Source: Salinadaptatus halalkaliphilus (GTDB lineage: Archaea; Halobacteriota; Halobacteria; Halobacteriales; Natrialbaceae). From it: a stretch of 64,000 nt of DNA. Shown here piece after piece: positions 34,548 through 44,233 of the stretch. The first letter of the stretch is position 1. Each line of letters starts with the position of its first letter. The stretch lies in assembly GCF_006543045.1 (NCBI RefSeq), contig NZ_RBZW01000011.1, positions 1 to 64,000 of the forward strand. Reading direction: 5' to 3'. A program made the position numbers and the translations under genes. Under the pieces are notes generated by a model. That model searched no databases. It was given only the letters and a program-made list of their open reading frames with translations, and was not told where the DNA came from.

Positions 34548-35258
34548 TCAGGCGTCGCCGTAAACCGGCACGGCAGCGCCGCTGGTGACGGCCGTCGCGT
34601 CGCTACAGAGCACGGCCATGACATCGGCGATAGCCGCCGGATCGACCCACTCGTCGTGGTCGGCGTCGGGCATCATCTCCCGGTTCATCGGCGTATCGAT
34701 CACGCTTGGTAGCACGCAGTTGGCCCGCACAGTGTCTCGGTTTTCCGCGGCGAGCGTCTCGGTCAGGATGCGGATCCCCGCCTTCGTGATCCGGTAGGGG
34801 CCGTCACCCTCACCACCCTCGAGGCCGGAGCGCGCGCTGACGCTAACGATCGCTCCCTCGCTGTCCTGCAGGTGAGGGAGGGCGTGTTTCGAGGCCAGAA
34901 ACGCCGTTTGCAGGTTGATATCGAGGAGTTGCTGGAACGTCTCGAGGTCGGTCTCCTCGATCGGCGAGCCTCCCTTCCAGGTGCCCGCGATGTTGAGCAA
35001 GTGGTCGATCCGACCGTGGTCGTCGACGATATCGTCGACGAGCGTCGAGACCGCGGCTTCGTCGGTCAGATCCGCCTGGTAGAAGGCCCCATCCGAACTC
35101 GAGTCCTCGAGAAGACTCCCATCGGGCTCGACGACGTCGACGGCACAGACGGTCGCGCCAGCGCGTCGAAAACGCTCGACGGCAGCACTTCCGAGCGCTC
35201 CGCTCGCGCCGGTGACGATAGCGACGGTTCCCTCGAAATCGATGTCGACGGTAGACAT
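34548..35258 (-). CDS. short-chain dehydrogenase/reductase
   Basis: A 236-residue classical SDR: cofactor loop TGASGALG (16-23), NIAG (89-92), catalytic Ser141, Tyr155 and Lys159 (YRITK). It ends with TSGAAVPVYGDA. Asp41 after strand 2 (CAVDVV) favours NAD(H) over NADP(H). Substrate unknown; relatives include 3-oxoacyl reductases and sugar dehydrogenases. The ATG at 35258 (MSTVDIDFEG) is preferred over the Met at 35288. It is downstream of a response-regulator gene on the same strand (67 bp). Confidence 0.88.
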   Translation of the reverse strand: MSTVDIDFEGTVAIVTGASGALGSAAVERFRRAGATVCAVDVVEPDGSLLEDSSSDGAFYQADLTDEAAVSTLVDDIVDDHGRIDHLLNIAGTWKGGSPIEETDLETFQQLLDINLQTAFLASKHALPHLQDSEGAIVSVSARSGLEGGEGDGPYRITKAGIRILTETLAAENRDTVRANCVLPSVIDTPMNREMMPDADHDEWVDPAAIADVMAVLCSDATAVTSGAAVPVYGDA

Positions 35259-35325
35259 AGGTGTTCGTGCACCGGCCGGACAAATCAATGGATGGGGCGC
35301 GACGGTCCACGGGGAGGCGACTGTG

Positions 35326-35775
35326 TTACGCCGGCAAGGACGGCAACGCCACGTACTCGAACCAGAACTTCGCGACCGATTCGACCATCGCGGCGTACTC
35401 GTCGGGATCGGTCGGCTTGGTCAGGTAGGCGTTGGCGGCCAGTTCGTAGCTCTCGAAGACGTCCTCGCAGGCGGTCGAACTCGTCAAGACGAGCACCGGG
35501 AGTCGGGCGAGGATGGGATCGTCCTGAATGGCCTCGAGGAAACCGAACCCGTTCATTCCCGGGAGATTGAGATCGAGTAAGACGAGATCAGGAACCGTCG
35601 CTGGGTCGTCGTGGCGACGGCGTGACAACACCTCGAGCGCTTCGATACCGTCGGTCGCGACACAAAGCTCGATGTCGAGCTCGACCCCCTCGAAAGCGAG
35701 CTGTGTGAGACGAACGTCACCCGGATTGTCTTCGATGAGGAGGATTTCGACAGGTTGGTTGGGGCGGCGGCTCAT
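35326..35775 (-). CDS. single-domain response regulator (CheY/Rcp1-like)
   Basis: 149 residues consisting of a receiver domain: acidic pair Glu15-Asp16, phospho-acceptor Asp68 (LLDLNLPG), Thr98 (VLTSS) and Lys120 (TKPTD). The spacing with DNPGDVRLTQLAF is typical of the Rcp1 group, which partners phytochrome- or PAS-type kinases. No output domain is present. No kinase gene is nearby. Confidence 0.9.
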   Translation of the reverse strand: MSRRPNQPVEILLIEDNPGDVRLTQLAFEGVELDIELCVATDGIEALEVLSRRRHDDPATVPDLVLLDLNLPGMNGFGFLEAIQDDPILARLPVLVLTSSTACEDVFESYELAANAYLTKPTDPDEYAAMVESVAKFWFEYVALPSLPA

Positions 35776-35983
35776 CAGTTGCAGGAGCTACCATCTCGTC
35801 GTGGTGGGTGGTCTGTCATTCGGCTCTCTGGGCGAGTGTTGCTATGGTACCCGGTTAAACGTATTTGCTAAAGGCTTTGGGAGTTCATGGTCGCCCGCCA
35901 GCCGACAGCCACGCGGTCGTGCGATTCGAGGGCACGGTCGACCGGCCGAGAGTATAACATCGTTCGCCACGACGTCTAGACGA

Positions 35984-36649
35984 ATGCGTCTTATCGCCCA
36001 CCGGGGATTCGCATCGACTGCACCGGAGAACACGATCGCCGCCATCCAGACGGCGGCGGAAGTCGCGGACGCCGTCGAATTCGACGTTCGCCGCTGTGGC
36101 TCGGGCGAACTCGTCGTCGTCCACGACGAGACGATCGATCGCATCACCGGCGGCGTCGGCACCGTCGCCGACAGCCCGCTCGCGGAGCTCAAGACCCACA
36201 GCGTCCTCGAGTCGGGCGAGCAGATCCCGACGCTCGAGGAGATGCTCGCGGCCGTACCGACGGACACCGAAATCAACCTCGAGATGAAAGCGCGCGGGAT
36301 CGCCGACGACGTTCTCATGGCCCTCGAGGGCGTGGAAAATCGCGTCGTCACCACGTCCTTTCTCGAGGACGAACTCCGGGACGTTCGCGCGCTCGACCCG
36401 GCCCAGCCGACGGGGCTGCTGGTCCGTCGCGATCTCGAAACCCCGGTGACGACGGCGATCGAACTGGACTGTGACGTCATCGGCGCGAACTACGCTCGCT
36501 GTCTGGGGACGCGGCTCGTCCCGCGAGCGAAAGCGCTCGGGCTCGAGGTTCACGCGTGGTCGATCGAACGGCCGCTGGCTGCGAGGCTACTCGGCTGGCG
36601 CGGCGTCGATTGTGTCTCGGCCGATCGGCCTATCGAGCTGCCATCCTGA
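35984..36649 (+). CDS. glycerophosphodiester phosphodiesterase
   Basis: 221 residues of the GDPD TIM barrel. His6-Arg7 (AHRGFAST), Glu33 and Asp35 (VEFDVR) and His48 (VVHDETIDR) are the general acid/base and metal ligands; NLEMKA (about 94-99) follows. It hydrolyses glycerophosphodiesters to glycerol-phosphate; in archaea substrates may be deacylated or ether-lipid head groups. It has the short form of the family, without a signal peptide, so cytoplasmic. ATG at 35984 chosen, since HRG should lie near the N-terminus. Confidence 0.92.
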   Translation: MRLIAHRGFASTAPENTIAAIQTAAEVADAVEFDVRRCGSGELVVVHDETIDRITGGVGTVADSPLAELKTHSVLESGEQIPTLEEMLAAVPTDTEINLEMKARGIADDVLMALEGVENRVVTTSFLEDELRDVRALDPAQPTGLLVRRDLETPVTTAIELDCDVIGANYARCLGTRLVPRAKALGLEVHAWSIERPLAARLLGWRGVDCVSADRPIELPS

Positions 36650-36851
36650 CTGCGATCGATATCTCTGGCGCATCGAGTGTGGATATGCAGTGACCGAGAT
36701 TCAGTAAGCGCGAAAAAGTGCCAATTGGATTTTATGATTTTCAATAAAGGCTAGTAGTAGCAGATACTGATGCCTCACAACTAATTTTTAATCGGTCAGA
36801 TCTCTTAGCCGACCGGAACGATCATGCGATCACGCCGGCTCCTGGGACACG

Positions 36852-37976
36852 ATGAAACGGCTCGTGTTGCTCGGGGTCGTCGTGACGATGCTTTTCGTCG
36901 GTGGGTGTGTCGATGGGACGGGACAGGACGAGGGCGCCGTCTCGAGCGACGGGACTGACGAACTTGTCGACCCGGACGCGGCGGGCGAACCGGCGAATTC
37001 CGAGACCGAGGACGAGCCAACAGCCACAGACGGCGGTGACGAATCGACTGCTCCGCCTGCCGACTCGGAAACCGGCGTCGACGGCGAACTCGAGATTCAT
37101 CACATCGACGTCGGCCAGGCGGATGCGACGTTGCTGATCGAGCCCTCGGGTGAGACGATGCTCGTCGACTCGGGCGACTGGCGAGACGGTGGGGACGGCG
37201 TGATCGCGTACCTCGAGGCACAGGATGTCGATCGTATCGACCACCTCGTCGCGACGCATGCACACGCGGACCACATCGGTGGTCACGATACGATAATCGA
37301 ACACTACGAAACCAACCGCGAGGGGGTCGACACCGCGTACGACTCCGGCGTCGCCCACACGAGCCAGACGTACGATCGATATCTCGACGCCGTCGAAGCC
37401 CACGACATCGACTTGCTCGTCGTCGAGGACGGCGATAGCTTCGCGTTCGGCGAGGCCGCCGTCGACATCTACAACCCACCAGCCGAAGAATCGGGAACGG
37501 ATCTCCACTACAACAGCGTCGCACTCGCCTTCGAGTTCGGCGAATTCACGTATCTCACGACGGGCGATGCGGAGGCCGACGCCGAACACCGCATGATCGA
37601 CGAACACGACGACCTCGAGGCAAAGGCCTATCAGGCCGGCCACCACGGCTCTTCGACCTCGTCGACCGAGTCGTTCCTCGAGCACGTCTCACCCGCTGCT
37701 GTCGTCGTCTCGAGCGATCACGACTCCCAGTACGGCCATCCACACGACGAGGTCCTCGAGCGCTTTACCGATCGAGGCGTCGAGACCTACTGGACCGGCG
37801 TCCACGGCGATGTCGTCGTGCGGACCGACGGCCAGGAGTACGGTATCGAGACCGAACGCGAGTTCTCGACCGACCCGATGGCTCTCCTCGAGGCGAAACC
37901 GGCGGTCGAGAACGACACACAAGAATCGATCAGTCCGTCGATCGACCATACGGAGAGAACCGCTTTAAGGACATGA
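36852..37976 (+). CDS. exported metallo-beta-lactamase-fold lipoprotein (ComEC-C/Rec2-like)
   Basis: A 374-residue protein. A hydrophobic signal with lipobox LFVGGC (Cys19) is followed by an acidic linker (20-78) and an MBL domain: IHHIDVGQADATLL (82-95), THAHADHIGG (135-144; His136, His138, Asp140, His141), TGDAEADAEHRM, AGHHGSSTS, and SSDHDSQYGHPH. This matches the soluble MBL domain of competence protein ComEC, proposed to act as a nuclease outside the cell. It would be lipid-anchored on the outer face. It overlaps DUF3006 by ATGA. Confidence 0.9.
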   Translation: MKRLVLLGVVVTMLFVGGCVDGTGQDEGAVSSDGTDELVDPDAAGEPANSETEDEPTATDGGDESTAPPADSETGVDGELEIHHIDVGQADATLLIEPSGETMLVDSGDWRDGGDGVIAYLEAQDVDRIDHLVATHAHADHIGGHDTIIEHYETNREGVDTAYDSGVAHTSQTYDRYLDAVEAHDIDLLVVEDGDSFAFGEAAVDIYNPPAEESGTDLHYNSVALAFEFGEFTYLTTGDAEADAEHRMIDEHDDLEAKAYQAGHHGSSTSSTESFLEHVSPAAVVVSSDHDSQYGHPHDEVLERFTDRGVETYWTGVHGDVVVRTDGQEYGIETEREFSTDPMALLEAKPAVENDTQESISPSIDHTERTALRT

Positions 37977-38272
37977 CTGCGACGTACACTGCCACGGTCG
38001 ATCGCATCGTCGACGGCGAGACTGCGGTGGTCTTGCTCGAGAACGACGGCGACGCCGACGACGAATCTGCCGGCGATCCAGTCGACCAGTTCGACGTAGA
38101 CGTAGGCGAATTGCCGGACGAGGCCCGCCACGAGGGGGCAATCCTCGAGGTCGTCGTCGACGAGGAGGAAATTCGCGATGCGACGTATCGACCGGAACTG
38201 ACGCGGTCACGTCGAGCGGACGCCCAGGATCGCCTGGACCGACTGTCGGAACGGCTGTCCGACCAGGACTAG
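37973..38272 (+). CDS. DUF3006 protein
   Basis: 99 residues: MTATYTATVDRIVDGETAVVLLEND...QFDVDVGELPDEARHEGAILEVVVDEEEI then a charged helical tail (DRLDRLSERLSDQD). A short beta-barrel-like DUF3006 protein. Members are commonly paired with extracellular ComEC-like MBL proteins, as here (ATGA overlap at 37973-37976), suggesting joint function. Role unknown. Convergent with the MFS gene, 7 bp apart. Confidence 0.88.
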   Translation: MTATYTATVDRIVDGETAVVLLENDGDADDESAGDPVDQFDVDVGELPDEARHEGAILEVVVDEEEIRDATYRPELTRSRRADAQDRLDRLSERLSDQD

Positions 38273-38279
38273 TTGCGGG

Positions 38280-39545
38280 TCAATCGACGAGCGACAGCGT
38301 GAGGAACAGCAGGGCCAGCACGACGCTTACACCGGCGATCGCCGGGAACGCAGCGACGACGCCCCACTCCGTCGCGAGTACCCCAAACACCGCCGGACCG
38401 CTCGCACTGCCAAGCGCCGACCCCGTCTGGATGACGCCGAACAGGCTCCCGCTCGAGGCTTTCTCGGCCTGCTTCGAGACCATCGCGTTCTTGACGGGGT
38501 AGCTCGCGTACATCATCGCGCCGATGATGGCGAACCAGACGGTAAGTACGACCGTCACGGCAAGCAGGGAGAGCCCATCGGTGACGGCCGTCGCCGCAAG
38601 CGTTCCGGCGACCAGGAACGCGGTGGCGATCGAGGCCCCGATACCGAGGGTGACCCGATCGAATCGGTCCGCGAGATCCCCTGCGTACAGCGACGCGAGA
38701 CTGCCCCCGACCAGCAGTGCGAAGAAGGTGATGTTGCCGACCGACACGGACGAACCGGTCTCGGCGGTGACGTAGGACGTCGTGTAGGTTTGGATCGCCC
38801 GGTGTTGCATCGACAGGACGAGCGTCACGAAAAAGAGCACGACGATACTCGGCGTGAGACGAAGATCGACCGGACTGCCGATCGACCGAACCCGTGCTCG
38901 AAGCGACGGTTGGTCGTTCCCACCATCGGCTCGAGGCGACGGATCGTCCGCAGCCGTCTCCGCCTCGGCGGTCACGTACAGGTACGTGACGACCAGCGTC
39001 GCAATGGCGCCGATAGCAACGCCGGCGACGAGCGCGAGCCGCCAGCCGGCGACGACGGCGACGCCGCCGACGACGACCGGTGCCGTCATCGTCCCGAGTG
39101 CGCCGCCGAAGCCGAAGATCCCCATCGCTTTCCCCTCGGTCTCGTCGGTCTCGGCATCGCTGACCAGCGCCATCCCGGTGGGGTGGAACGTACTCCCGCT
39201 GATGCCGGCGATCGTTTGCGCGAGGAGCAACGTTTCGTAGCTGGTCGCGACGCTTGCAACCAGAATGCCGACGGCCATTCCGAACAGCCCGCCGAGGAGA
39301 AGCCGATCCTTGCCGACGACGTCGGCGAGAACGCCGGCAGGCAGCTGGAAGAGCACGTACATGACGAAAAAGACCGTCACTAACAGTCCGGCCTGCCCGT
39401 AGGTAATCCCGAGATCGGCGACCAACAACGGGATGATCGGCGGAATAACGATCGAGAAGAACTCGTTGACGCCGTGACCGAGGGTGGTCGAGCCAACTAT
39501 TCGCGGGCGAGAGACGGCCTGCAATCGACTGAAGAGACCGGACAC
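38280..39545 (-). CDS. major facilitator superfamily transporter
   Basis: 421 residues with twelve predicted membrane helices. Loop 2-3 has DVVGKDRLLLGGLFG and the second half has GDLADRFDRVTLGIG, the two MFS signature loops. A hydrophilic central loop (about residues 190-215, EAETAADDPSPRADGGND) separates the halves. The ligand is unknown; PTGMALVSDAE and ISGSTFHPTG resemble fosmidomycin-resistance/NarK-like groups. Monocistronic by spacing. Confidence 0.9.
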   Translation of the reverse strand: MSGLFSRLQAVSRPRIVGSTTLGHGVNEFFSIVIPPIIPLLVADLGITYGQAGLLVTVFFVMYVLFQLPAGVLADVVGKDRLLLGGLFGMAVGILVASVATSYETLLLAQTIAGISGSTFHPTGMALVSDAETDETEGKAMGIFGFGGALGTMTAPVVVGGVAVVAGWRLALVAGVAIGAIATLVVTYLYVTAEAETAADDPSPRADGGNDQPSLRARVRSIGSPVDLRLTPSIVVLFFVTLVLSMQHRAIQTYTTSYVTAETGSSVSVGNITFFALLVGGSLASLYAGDLADRFDRVTLGIGASIATAFLVAGTLAATAVTDGLSLLAVTVVLTVWFAIIGAMMYASYPVKNAMVSKQAEKASSGSLFGVIQTGSALGSASGPAVFGVLATEWGVVAAFPAIAGVSVVLALLFLTLSLVD

Positions 39546-39608
39546 GTCACGTAGCGGTCGGGCCGAGAGCGATAAAAATGTGTGGATGGCAGGGAACCTC
39601 GCCCCAAA

Positions 39609-40007
39609 TCAGTCGACGGTACTGCCGACAGTCGTCACCGTCACCGTCCGCGTCCGTGGCCCATCACACTCGAGCAACAGCACCGACTGCCAGCGGCCAA
39701 GCGCCGGACTGCCGTCGGTGACCGGAATCGTCACGTCTGGCCCGAGCAACGTCGCTCGCAAGTGTGAATCGGCGTTTCCATCGAGTTGATCGTGTTTGTG
39801 GCCCCCGTCAGGGACGACATCCGCGAGGAACGCCTCGAGATCCTCGCGCAGCCGCGGCTCGTTCTCCTGGACGACCAGACCCGCGGTCGTATGTTCGACG
39901 AAGGCCGTACACGTCCCCGACTCGAGGTCGTCGGGAACGGCTGCGGCGATACGATCGGTCACGTCGATGGTCGTGAGACGGTCGTCAGTTTCGACGGTGA
40001 ACGTCAT
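39609..40007 (-). CDS. YjbQ family (UPF0047) protein
   Basis: 132 residues: FVEHTTAGLVVQENEP (36-51), GGHKHDQLDGNADSHLRATLLG (about 68-89) and GSPALGRWQSVLLLECDGPR (about 99-118) are the three conserved blocks of UPF0047/YjbQ, a small beta-rich protein with weak thiamine-phosphate-synthase-like activity in some members. His residues in the second block bind metal or substrate in known structures. Downstream of the HEAT protein gene by about 20 bp if transcribed together. Confidence 0.92.
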   Translation of the reverse strand: MTFTVETDDRLTTIDVTDRIAAAVPDDLESGTCTAFVEHTTAGLVVQENEPRLREDLEAFLADVVPDGGHKHDQLDGNADSHLRATLLGPDVTIPVTDGSPALGRWQSVLLLECDGPRTRTVTVTTVGSTVD

Positions 40008-40028
40008 ACCGGTCGCTACGAGCGCGAG

Positions 40029-40712
40029 TCAGGAGAGTCGTTCGACCGCCCGCGACGCGTGTTCCCGAACCGTCGAATCCGGATCGTCGGCCGCCAGCGT
40101 CTCGAGTCGGTCTCGTGCATCTGTGACGTTCCCGTGACCGAGAGCCAGACAGGCACGCGATCGAACGACCGCGTGATCGTCCGCGAGCAGTTCGATCAAC
40201 CGTTCGTCGGCGCCCTCGAGCGTGGCGTCCGTACTGGTCGCGATCCGAACGAACAGTGCCCCGATGCCGGCGCGGACGTCCGGATCGTCACACGCGAACC
40301 CGCTGGCGAGTTCTGCGACGTGCCCGGTGAGAGCTGCTGGTCGCACCGTCGCGATAGACTCGAGACAACGGACGAGTATCGGCGTCGCTGCGTGGGCGGG
40401 CTTGTCCGCGACGAACGCGACGATCGAGTCCGTCGACGGCGCGACGTCGGTCGGCGAGTACGCCGCCAGTTCGGCCAGGCAGGTTGCGACCTCCTCGTGG
40501 CAGTCGGTCGACGGCTCTCCGAGCAACGTCCGTAGCTTCGGAACGGTCGCCAAACAGGCGTCGGGCTGGTCGTTGACGTGTGCGGCGATCGTTCGTACGG
40601 CTTGCTGTCGCTCAGCTGGCGTTCCACTCTCGAGATTCGCAAGCAGTGTCGGAACGTCGAACGAGCGAGACGTGCGACACTCTTCGATAGCGCTCCCCAC
40701 ATCCCCATCCAT
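40029..40712 (-). CDS. HEAT-repeat protein
   Basis: 227 residues of paired helices, including AERQQAVRTIAAHV, CHEEVATCLAELAAYS and HAVVRSRACLALGHGN...DPDSTVREHASRAVERL, an alpha-solenoid of five to six HEAT units like those in haloarchaeal phycobilisome-lyase-type or adaptor proteins. No catalytic part. It probably mediates protein contacts. The start MDGDVGSAIEE at 40712 is preferred over 40742. Same strand as and just before the YjbQ gene (21 bp). Confidence 0.78.
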   Translation of the reverse strand: MDGDVGSAIEECRTSRSFDVPTLLANLESGTPAERQQAVRTIAAHVNDQPDACLATVPKLRTLLGEPSTDCHEEVATCLAELAAYSPTDVAPSTDSIVAFVADKPAHAATPILVRCLESIATVRPAALTGHVAELASGFACDDPDVRAGIGALFVRIATSTDATLEGADERLIELLADDHAVVRSRACLALGHGNVTDARDRLETLAADDPDSTVREHASRAVERLS

Positions 40713-40859
40713 GGTGTTCGTCCCATCGGAGAACGATAGCAAAAACGTTCCGACAGTTAATGACGTTCACTCCTGGAAGAAATATAGTCACACGGGCGTG
40801 AACGAGCCTCGATTGCCTGAGCGAGTCTTGCTCTGCCAGGGAACAGCTCGCACTCCCGC

Positions 40860-42890
40860 TCACGCGAGCCACTCGTCAGGTTTCGTGTCGTAGTCGACGT
40901 CGTCCGCCGCCAGATGGTCGACCTCGTCCCAGGGAATGTCTTCGACGGTAATCTCCTCGCCATCGTAGCGGATCAGTTTGCCGCGCTCTTCGGGTTCGGG
41001 CTCGCGATTGCGTCGCTTCGCGACTTCCACATCGTGTTCGTTGACCTCACTGACGATCGTCAGCAGGTTCACGGGTCGTCCCCACAACTCGAAGAGGCGC
41101 TCGAGAGTCGCCTTGGCCTGCGCGATGTCGAGCATGACGCCGTTGTACTGGTGGCCACACAGGAGTTCGTTGGCGTTGTTGTAGTTGCCGTCGTAGACGG
41201 CGATGGTCGGCTTCCCGAAGTTGGTGAACTGGAGAAGTAACTTCTTTTTGACGTCTTCGGCGGCGTCACTGGCGACGTGGAATTGCCCCGTCGCCGTCGA
41301 ATGTTCGTACGTGAAGTAGTTGTTCGTCGTGATGAACTCCTCGGTGAGGTACTCGTCTAAGAACGTCACGTCGTTGTGACTCTCCCGGACATCGTAGAGC
41401 CGGTCCCAGCCCGCGGTAAACTCGACATCTTCGAGCGCCGCCTCGATTGAGTCGTACCGGGCGTCGTCGAAGAGGTAGCGCCCGATCTGTTCGACATCGT
41501 TCTGGCTGACTCGAGACAGAAACCCTCGGTGCTGGCGCTTGACCAACGAGTAGTGTCTGCGTGCCAGCCCCTCGTAGGTCAACACCTTCCAAGGGTAGCG
41601 ATCGACGTCGATCTCGCCATCGCGAGCGGCCTCGAGCGCCTCGCGGTCGACGTACGCTTCGGGCACCGCCTCGAGGGCGTCGAGCGAGTCGCTGGTGATC
41701 GTCTGGATCGCGTCGGGCGCCTCGAGTTCGGCGAGGACATCGTCGAAGTCGACGACCTCGGTGAGATTTCGCCAGGAGATTCCCTCGACGCGAAGCAGGT
41801 TCTCGAGGACTTCCCGGCGGTTCGTCGTGTTCTCGACGTACTCCCACAGCTCCATGCCGAGGCTGTAGGGGTTGAGCCCGCCCGAGGCGAGCACCTTTGC
41901 CATGTGATCGGCGTAGTTCATGAACTCGTCGTCGCCGGCGAAGCCCTCGTCGGTCATCATCGTCGACTCCCAGTAGGCGGCCCATCCCTCGTTCATCACC
42001 TTCGTCATCTTCTGGGCGGCGAAGTAGTAGGCCTCCGCGCGCATCATGTCGAGGATATCGCGTTGCCACGGCTCCATTTCGACGGCGCGGCCGGCCTCCT
42101 CGTCGTAGCGCTTGCCGTGCTCGCGGACGAACGCCAGGATATCCTTCTGGGGTTCCTCGGGGAAATTCACCTGGCTCTCGCCGTTCTCGAGCGTTTCCAG
42201 CCACTCGTCGTCGAACACTTCGCCTTTGATCTCGTCGGAAAGCTCGAGTTCGTCGAGTTTTTCCGCGAGGTCGTCGTCGATCGCCTCGGCCGGCGGCCCG
42301 TCGACCTCGAGGCGGCGCTCGAACACCTGATGTTGGTCGATATTGTCTTCCAGACTGAGACAGTGGTCGATCCACTTCTCGACCTCGGCACGGTCGATCT
42401 CGGGATCGGACATGTACTCGTCGATTGCCCGCGCGTGGCGCTCTAACATCGCCGCGGCGTTGACCTGGCCGTCGTCGGCCCGGCCGCCGGTAAAGAGGCC
42501 GAACCAGTCGTTGTTCGCGAAGAAGTCCGAGTGGGCCTCGACGTGGGTGATGACGGCCTTCTGGTCGGCCATCGTGTTCGACTCCTGGAGGAACGCGTGG
42601 GCCGGGTTATCGTTGTTGACGATCTCGAAGGCCTTCCCGCCGCCGTACTGCCCTTGCTTCTGTTGTTTGTCGTACTGCATCCCCCACCGCCAGTGAGGGT
42701 ATCGCGACTGGAAGCCCCCGTAGGCGATGAGCTCGTTCATCTCGTCGTAGTCGATGATCCAGTAGTTCACCGGATACGGCTCGAGGCCGAGTTTCTCGGC
42801 CAGGTTTCTGGCTTCGGTGACCGGTTCCTCGAGGTCGGTCGCGATCGCCTGTTTGCGGAAGCGATCCGCGTTGGAGTTGCGTTTACTCAT
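40860..42890 (-). CDS. SpoVR family protein
   Basis: 676 residues, long for the family (about 500 in bacteria) but usual for haloarchaea. [63 protein letters not shown] (about 44-106) is the SpoVR signature. An acidic central insertion (about 165-270) precedes [25 protein letters not shown]. Function is uncertain: required for spore cortex in Bacillus, but broadly found with PrkA and YeaH/DUF444. Last gene of the four-gene operon; its start overlaps the DUF444 stop by 8 bases. Confidence 0.95.
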   Translation of the reverse strand: MSKRNSNADRFRKQAIATDLEEPVTEARNLAEKLGLEPYPVNYWIIDYDEMNELIAYGGFQSRYPHWRWGMQYDKQQKQGQYGGGKAFEIVNNDNPAHAFLQESNTMADQKAVITHVEAHSDFFANNDWFGLFTGGRADDGQVNAAAMLERHARAIDEYMSDPEIDRAEVEKWIDHCLSLEDNIDQHQVFERRLEVDGPPAEAIDDDLAEKLDELELSDEIKGEVFDDEWLETLENGESQVNFPEEPQKDILAFVREHGKRYDEEAGRAVEMEPWQRDILDMMRAEAYYFAAQKMTKVMNEGWAAYWESTMMTDEGFAGDDEFMNYADHMAKVLASGGLNPYSLGMELWEYVENTTNRREVLENLLRVEGISWRNLTEVVDFDDVLAELEAPDAIQTITSDSLDALEAVPEAYVDREALEAARDGEIDVDRYPWKVLTYEGLARRHYSLVKRQHRGFLSRVSQNDVEQIGRYLFDDARYDSIEAALEDVEFTAGWDRLYDVRESHNDVTFLDEYLTEEFITTNNYFTYEHSTATGQFHVASDAAEDVKKKLLLQFTNFGKPTIAVYDGNYNNANELLCGHQYNGVMLDIAQAKATLERLFELWGRPVNLLTIVSEVNEHDVEVAKRRNREPEPEERGKLIRYDGEEITVEDIPWDEVDHLAADDVDYDTKPDEWLA

Positions 42891-44211
42891 CGGTCTCTCC
42901 CTCCGTCGAGAGGATCTCGTAGATCGCGTCGGTCACGTCGTCTTTGTCGTTGACGTAGGCCACCGCGACATCCTCGGCGTCGGTGCCGAAGTGGCGCTCG
43001 AGTTCCTCGGCGTGGGTGGCGTTGATCGCGTTGCCGCTCGGCTGGGTCTCGACGTAGGCGTGGAGGTTCGCGGGAATCTCCTCCATTAGCGGGATGACGC
43101 GCTCTTCGGTGTCGTTGCTCGAGTTTTCGGAGTCGCCCGCGGCGAAGACGTAGCGGTTCCAGTCGGTCCAGGGGTACTCCTCTAACAGCTCGGCGGCGAG
43201 TTCGTAGGCGCTCGAGATCTTCGTCCCGCCGCCGCTGCGAATGCCGAAGAAGTCGTCGCGCTCGACCGCCCAGGCGTCGGCGTCGTGGGCGATGTAGACG
43301 AACTCGGCGTTGTCGTACTTGCCCTGGAGATACCAGTCCAGCGGGGTGAACGTCCGCTCGACGAGTTCGCGTTTCTTCTCGCGCATCGAGCCCGAGACAT
43401 CCCGGATGTTGACGACGACGACGTTCTTCTCTTTCTCCTCGATGATCTCGGGGTGACGGTAGCGTTCGTCCTCGCGGCGGAAGGGGACCTGTTTGATCCC
43501 CTCCCGGCGGATCTGCTGCTGGATGTTCTCCCGTTCGACGTTCGCCTCGAGTTGGTCGATCGAGTTCCACGTCCCGCGCTCGTCGGCGGGAATCTCGCCG
43601 TAGGCCTCTTCGATCCAGGCCATCGAGACGGGGAGGTTCTCGCCGCGAGCCCACTCGAAGACGTCTCGTGGCTCGAGTCCCTCGACTTTGCAGACCTCGC
43701 GGACGAACTCCTCGTCGAAGTCCATCGCGAGCTTGCGTTTCAGCCCTTCCTTGAACATCCGCTCGAAGTCGAGCGTACTGTCGGGGCCCGTGCGAGTGAG
43801 GTCCGTAAACGGCCCTTCCTTCTCCTCGACGACCTTCTTCCCCTTAGGGTCGAGCTCGAGGCCGAGTTCCTCGTCGAGTTCTTCGGCGAACTCCTCGGGA
43901 TCCATCTCGTAGTACTCGTGCTCGCCGCCCTCCTCGCCGGGCTCACCCTCCTCGCCGTCGTCGTCGCCCGGCTGTGGCTGGGGCTGACCGACCGGCTGGC
44001 CGACATCGGGCGTGTCGCCGTCACCCTGGCCGACGCCACCTTTGTCGCGCTGGTCGTACTCGAACTCCGGCAGCGAGACGATCTTGACCGGAATCTTGAT
44101 TTCGCCCGGCCGACTCTGCCCGAGATCGCCGTACTGGATGAACTCGGCCAGATCCTCGCGGCGCTGTTCGCCCACCTCGCGGAATCGCTCGAGATCGTCT
44201 CTTAGTCCCAT
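42883..44211 (-). CDS. YeaH/YhbH family protein (DUF444, vWA-like)
   Basis: 442 residues. The N-terminus (1-60) has GDGDTPDVG, followed by an acidic Gly/Glu-rich linker (62-100). The C-terminal half is a von Willebrand A-type domain with MIDAS-like DVSGSM (271-276) and the later [17 protein letters not shown] and [14 protein letters not shown]. It is encoded between the PrkA kinases and SpoVR, the conserved arrangement, and is thought to be a partner or substrate of the kinase. 22 bp from the upstream prkA stop. Confidence 0.95.
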   Translation of the reverse strand: MGLRDDLERFREVGEQRREDLAEFIQYGDLGQSRPGEIKIPVKIVSLPEFEYDQRDKGGVGQGDGDTPDVGQPVGQPQPQPGDDDGEEGEPGEEGGEHEYYEMDPEEFAEELDEELGLELDPKGKKVVEEKEGPFTDLTRTGPDSTLDFERMFKEGLKRKLAMDFDEEFVREVCKVEGLEPRDVFEWARGENLPVSMAWIEEAYGEIPADERGTWNSIDQLEANVERENIQQQIRREGIKQVPFRREDERYRHPEIIEEKEKNVVVVNIRDVSGSMREKKRELVERTFTPLDWYLQGKYDNAEFVYIAHDADAWAVERDDFFGIRSGGGTKISSAYELAAELLEEYPWTDWNRYVFAAGDSENSSNDTEERVIPLMEEIPANLHAYVETQPSGNAINATHAEELERHFGTDAEDVAVAYVNDKDDVTDAIYEILSTEGETDE

Positions 44212-44233
44212 GATCGCACCTTGCGGTTAGTTG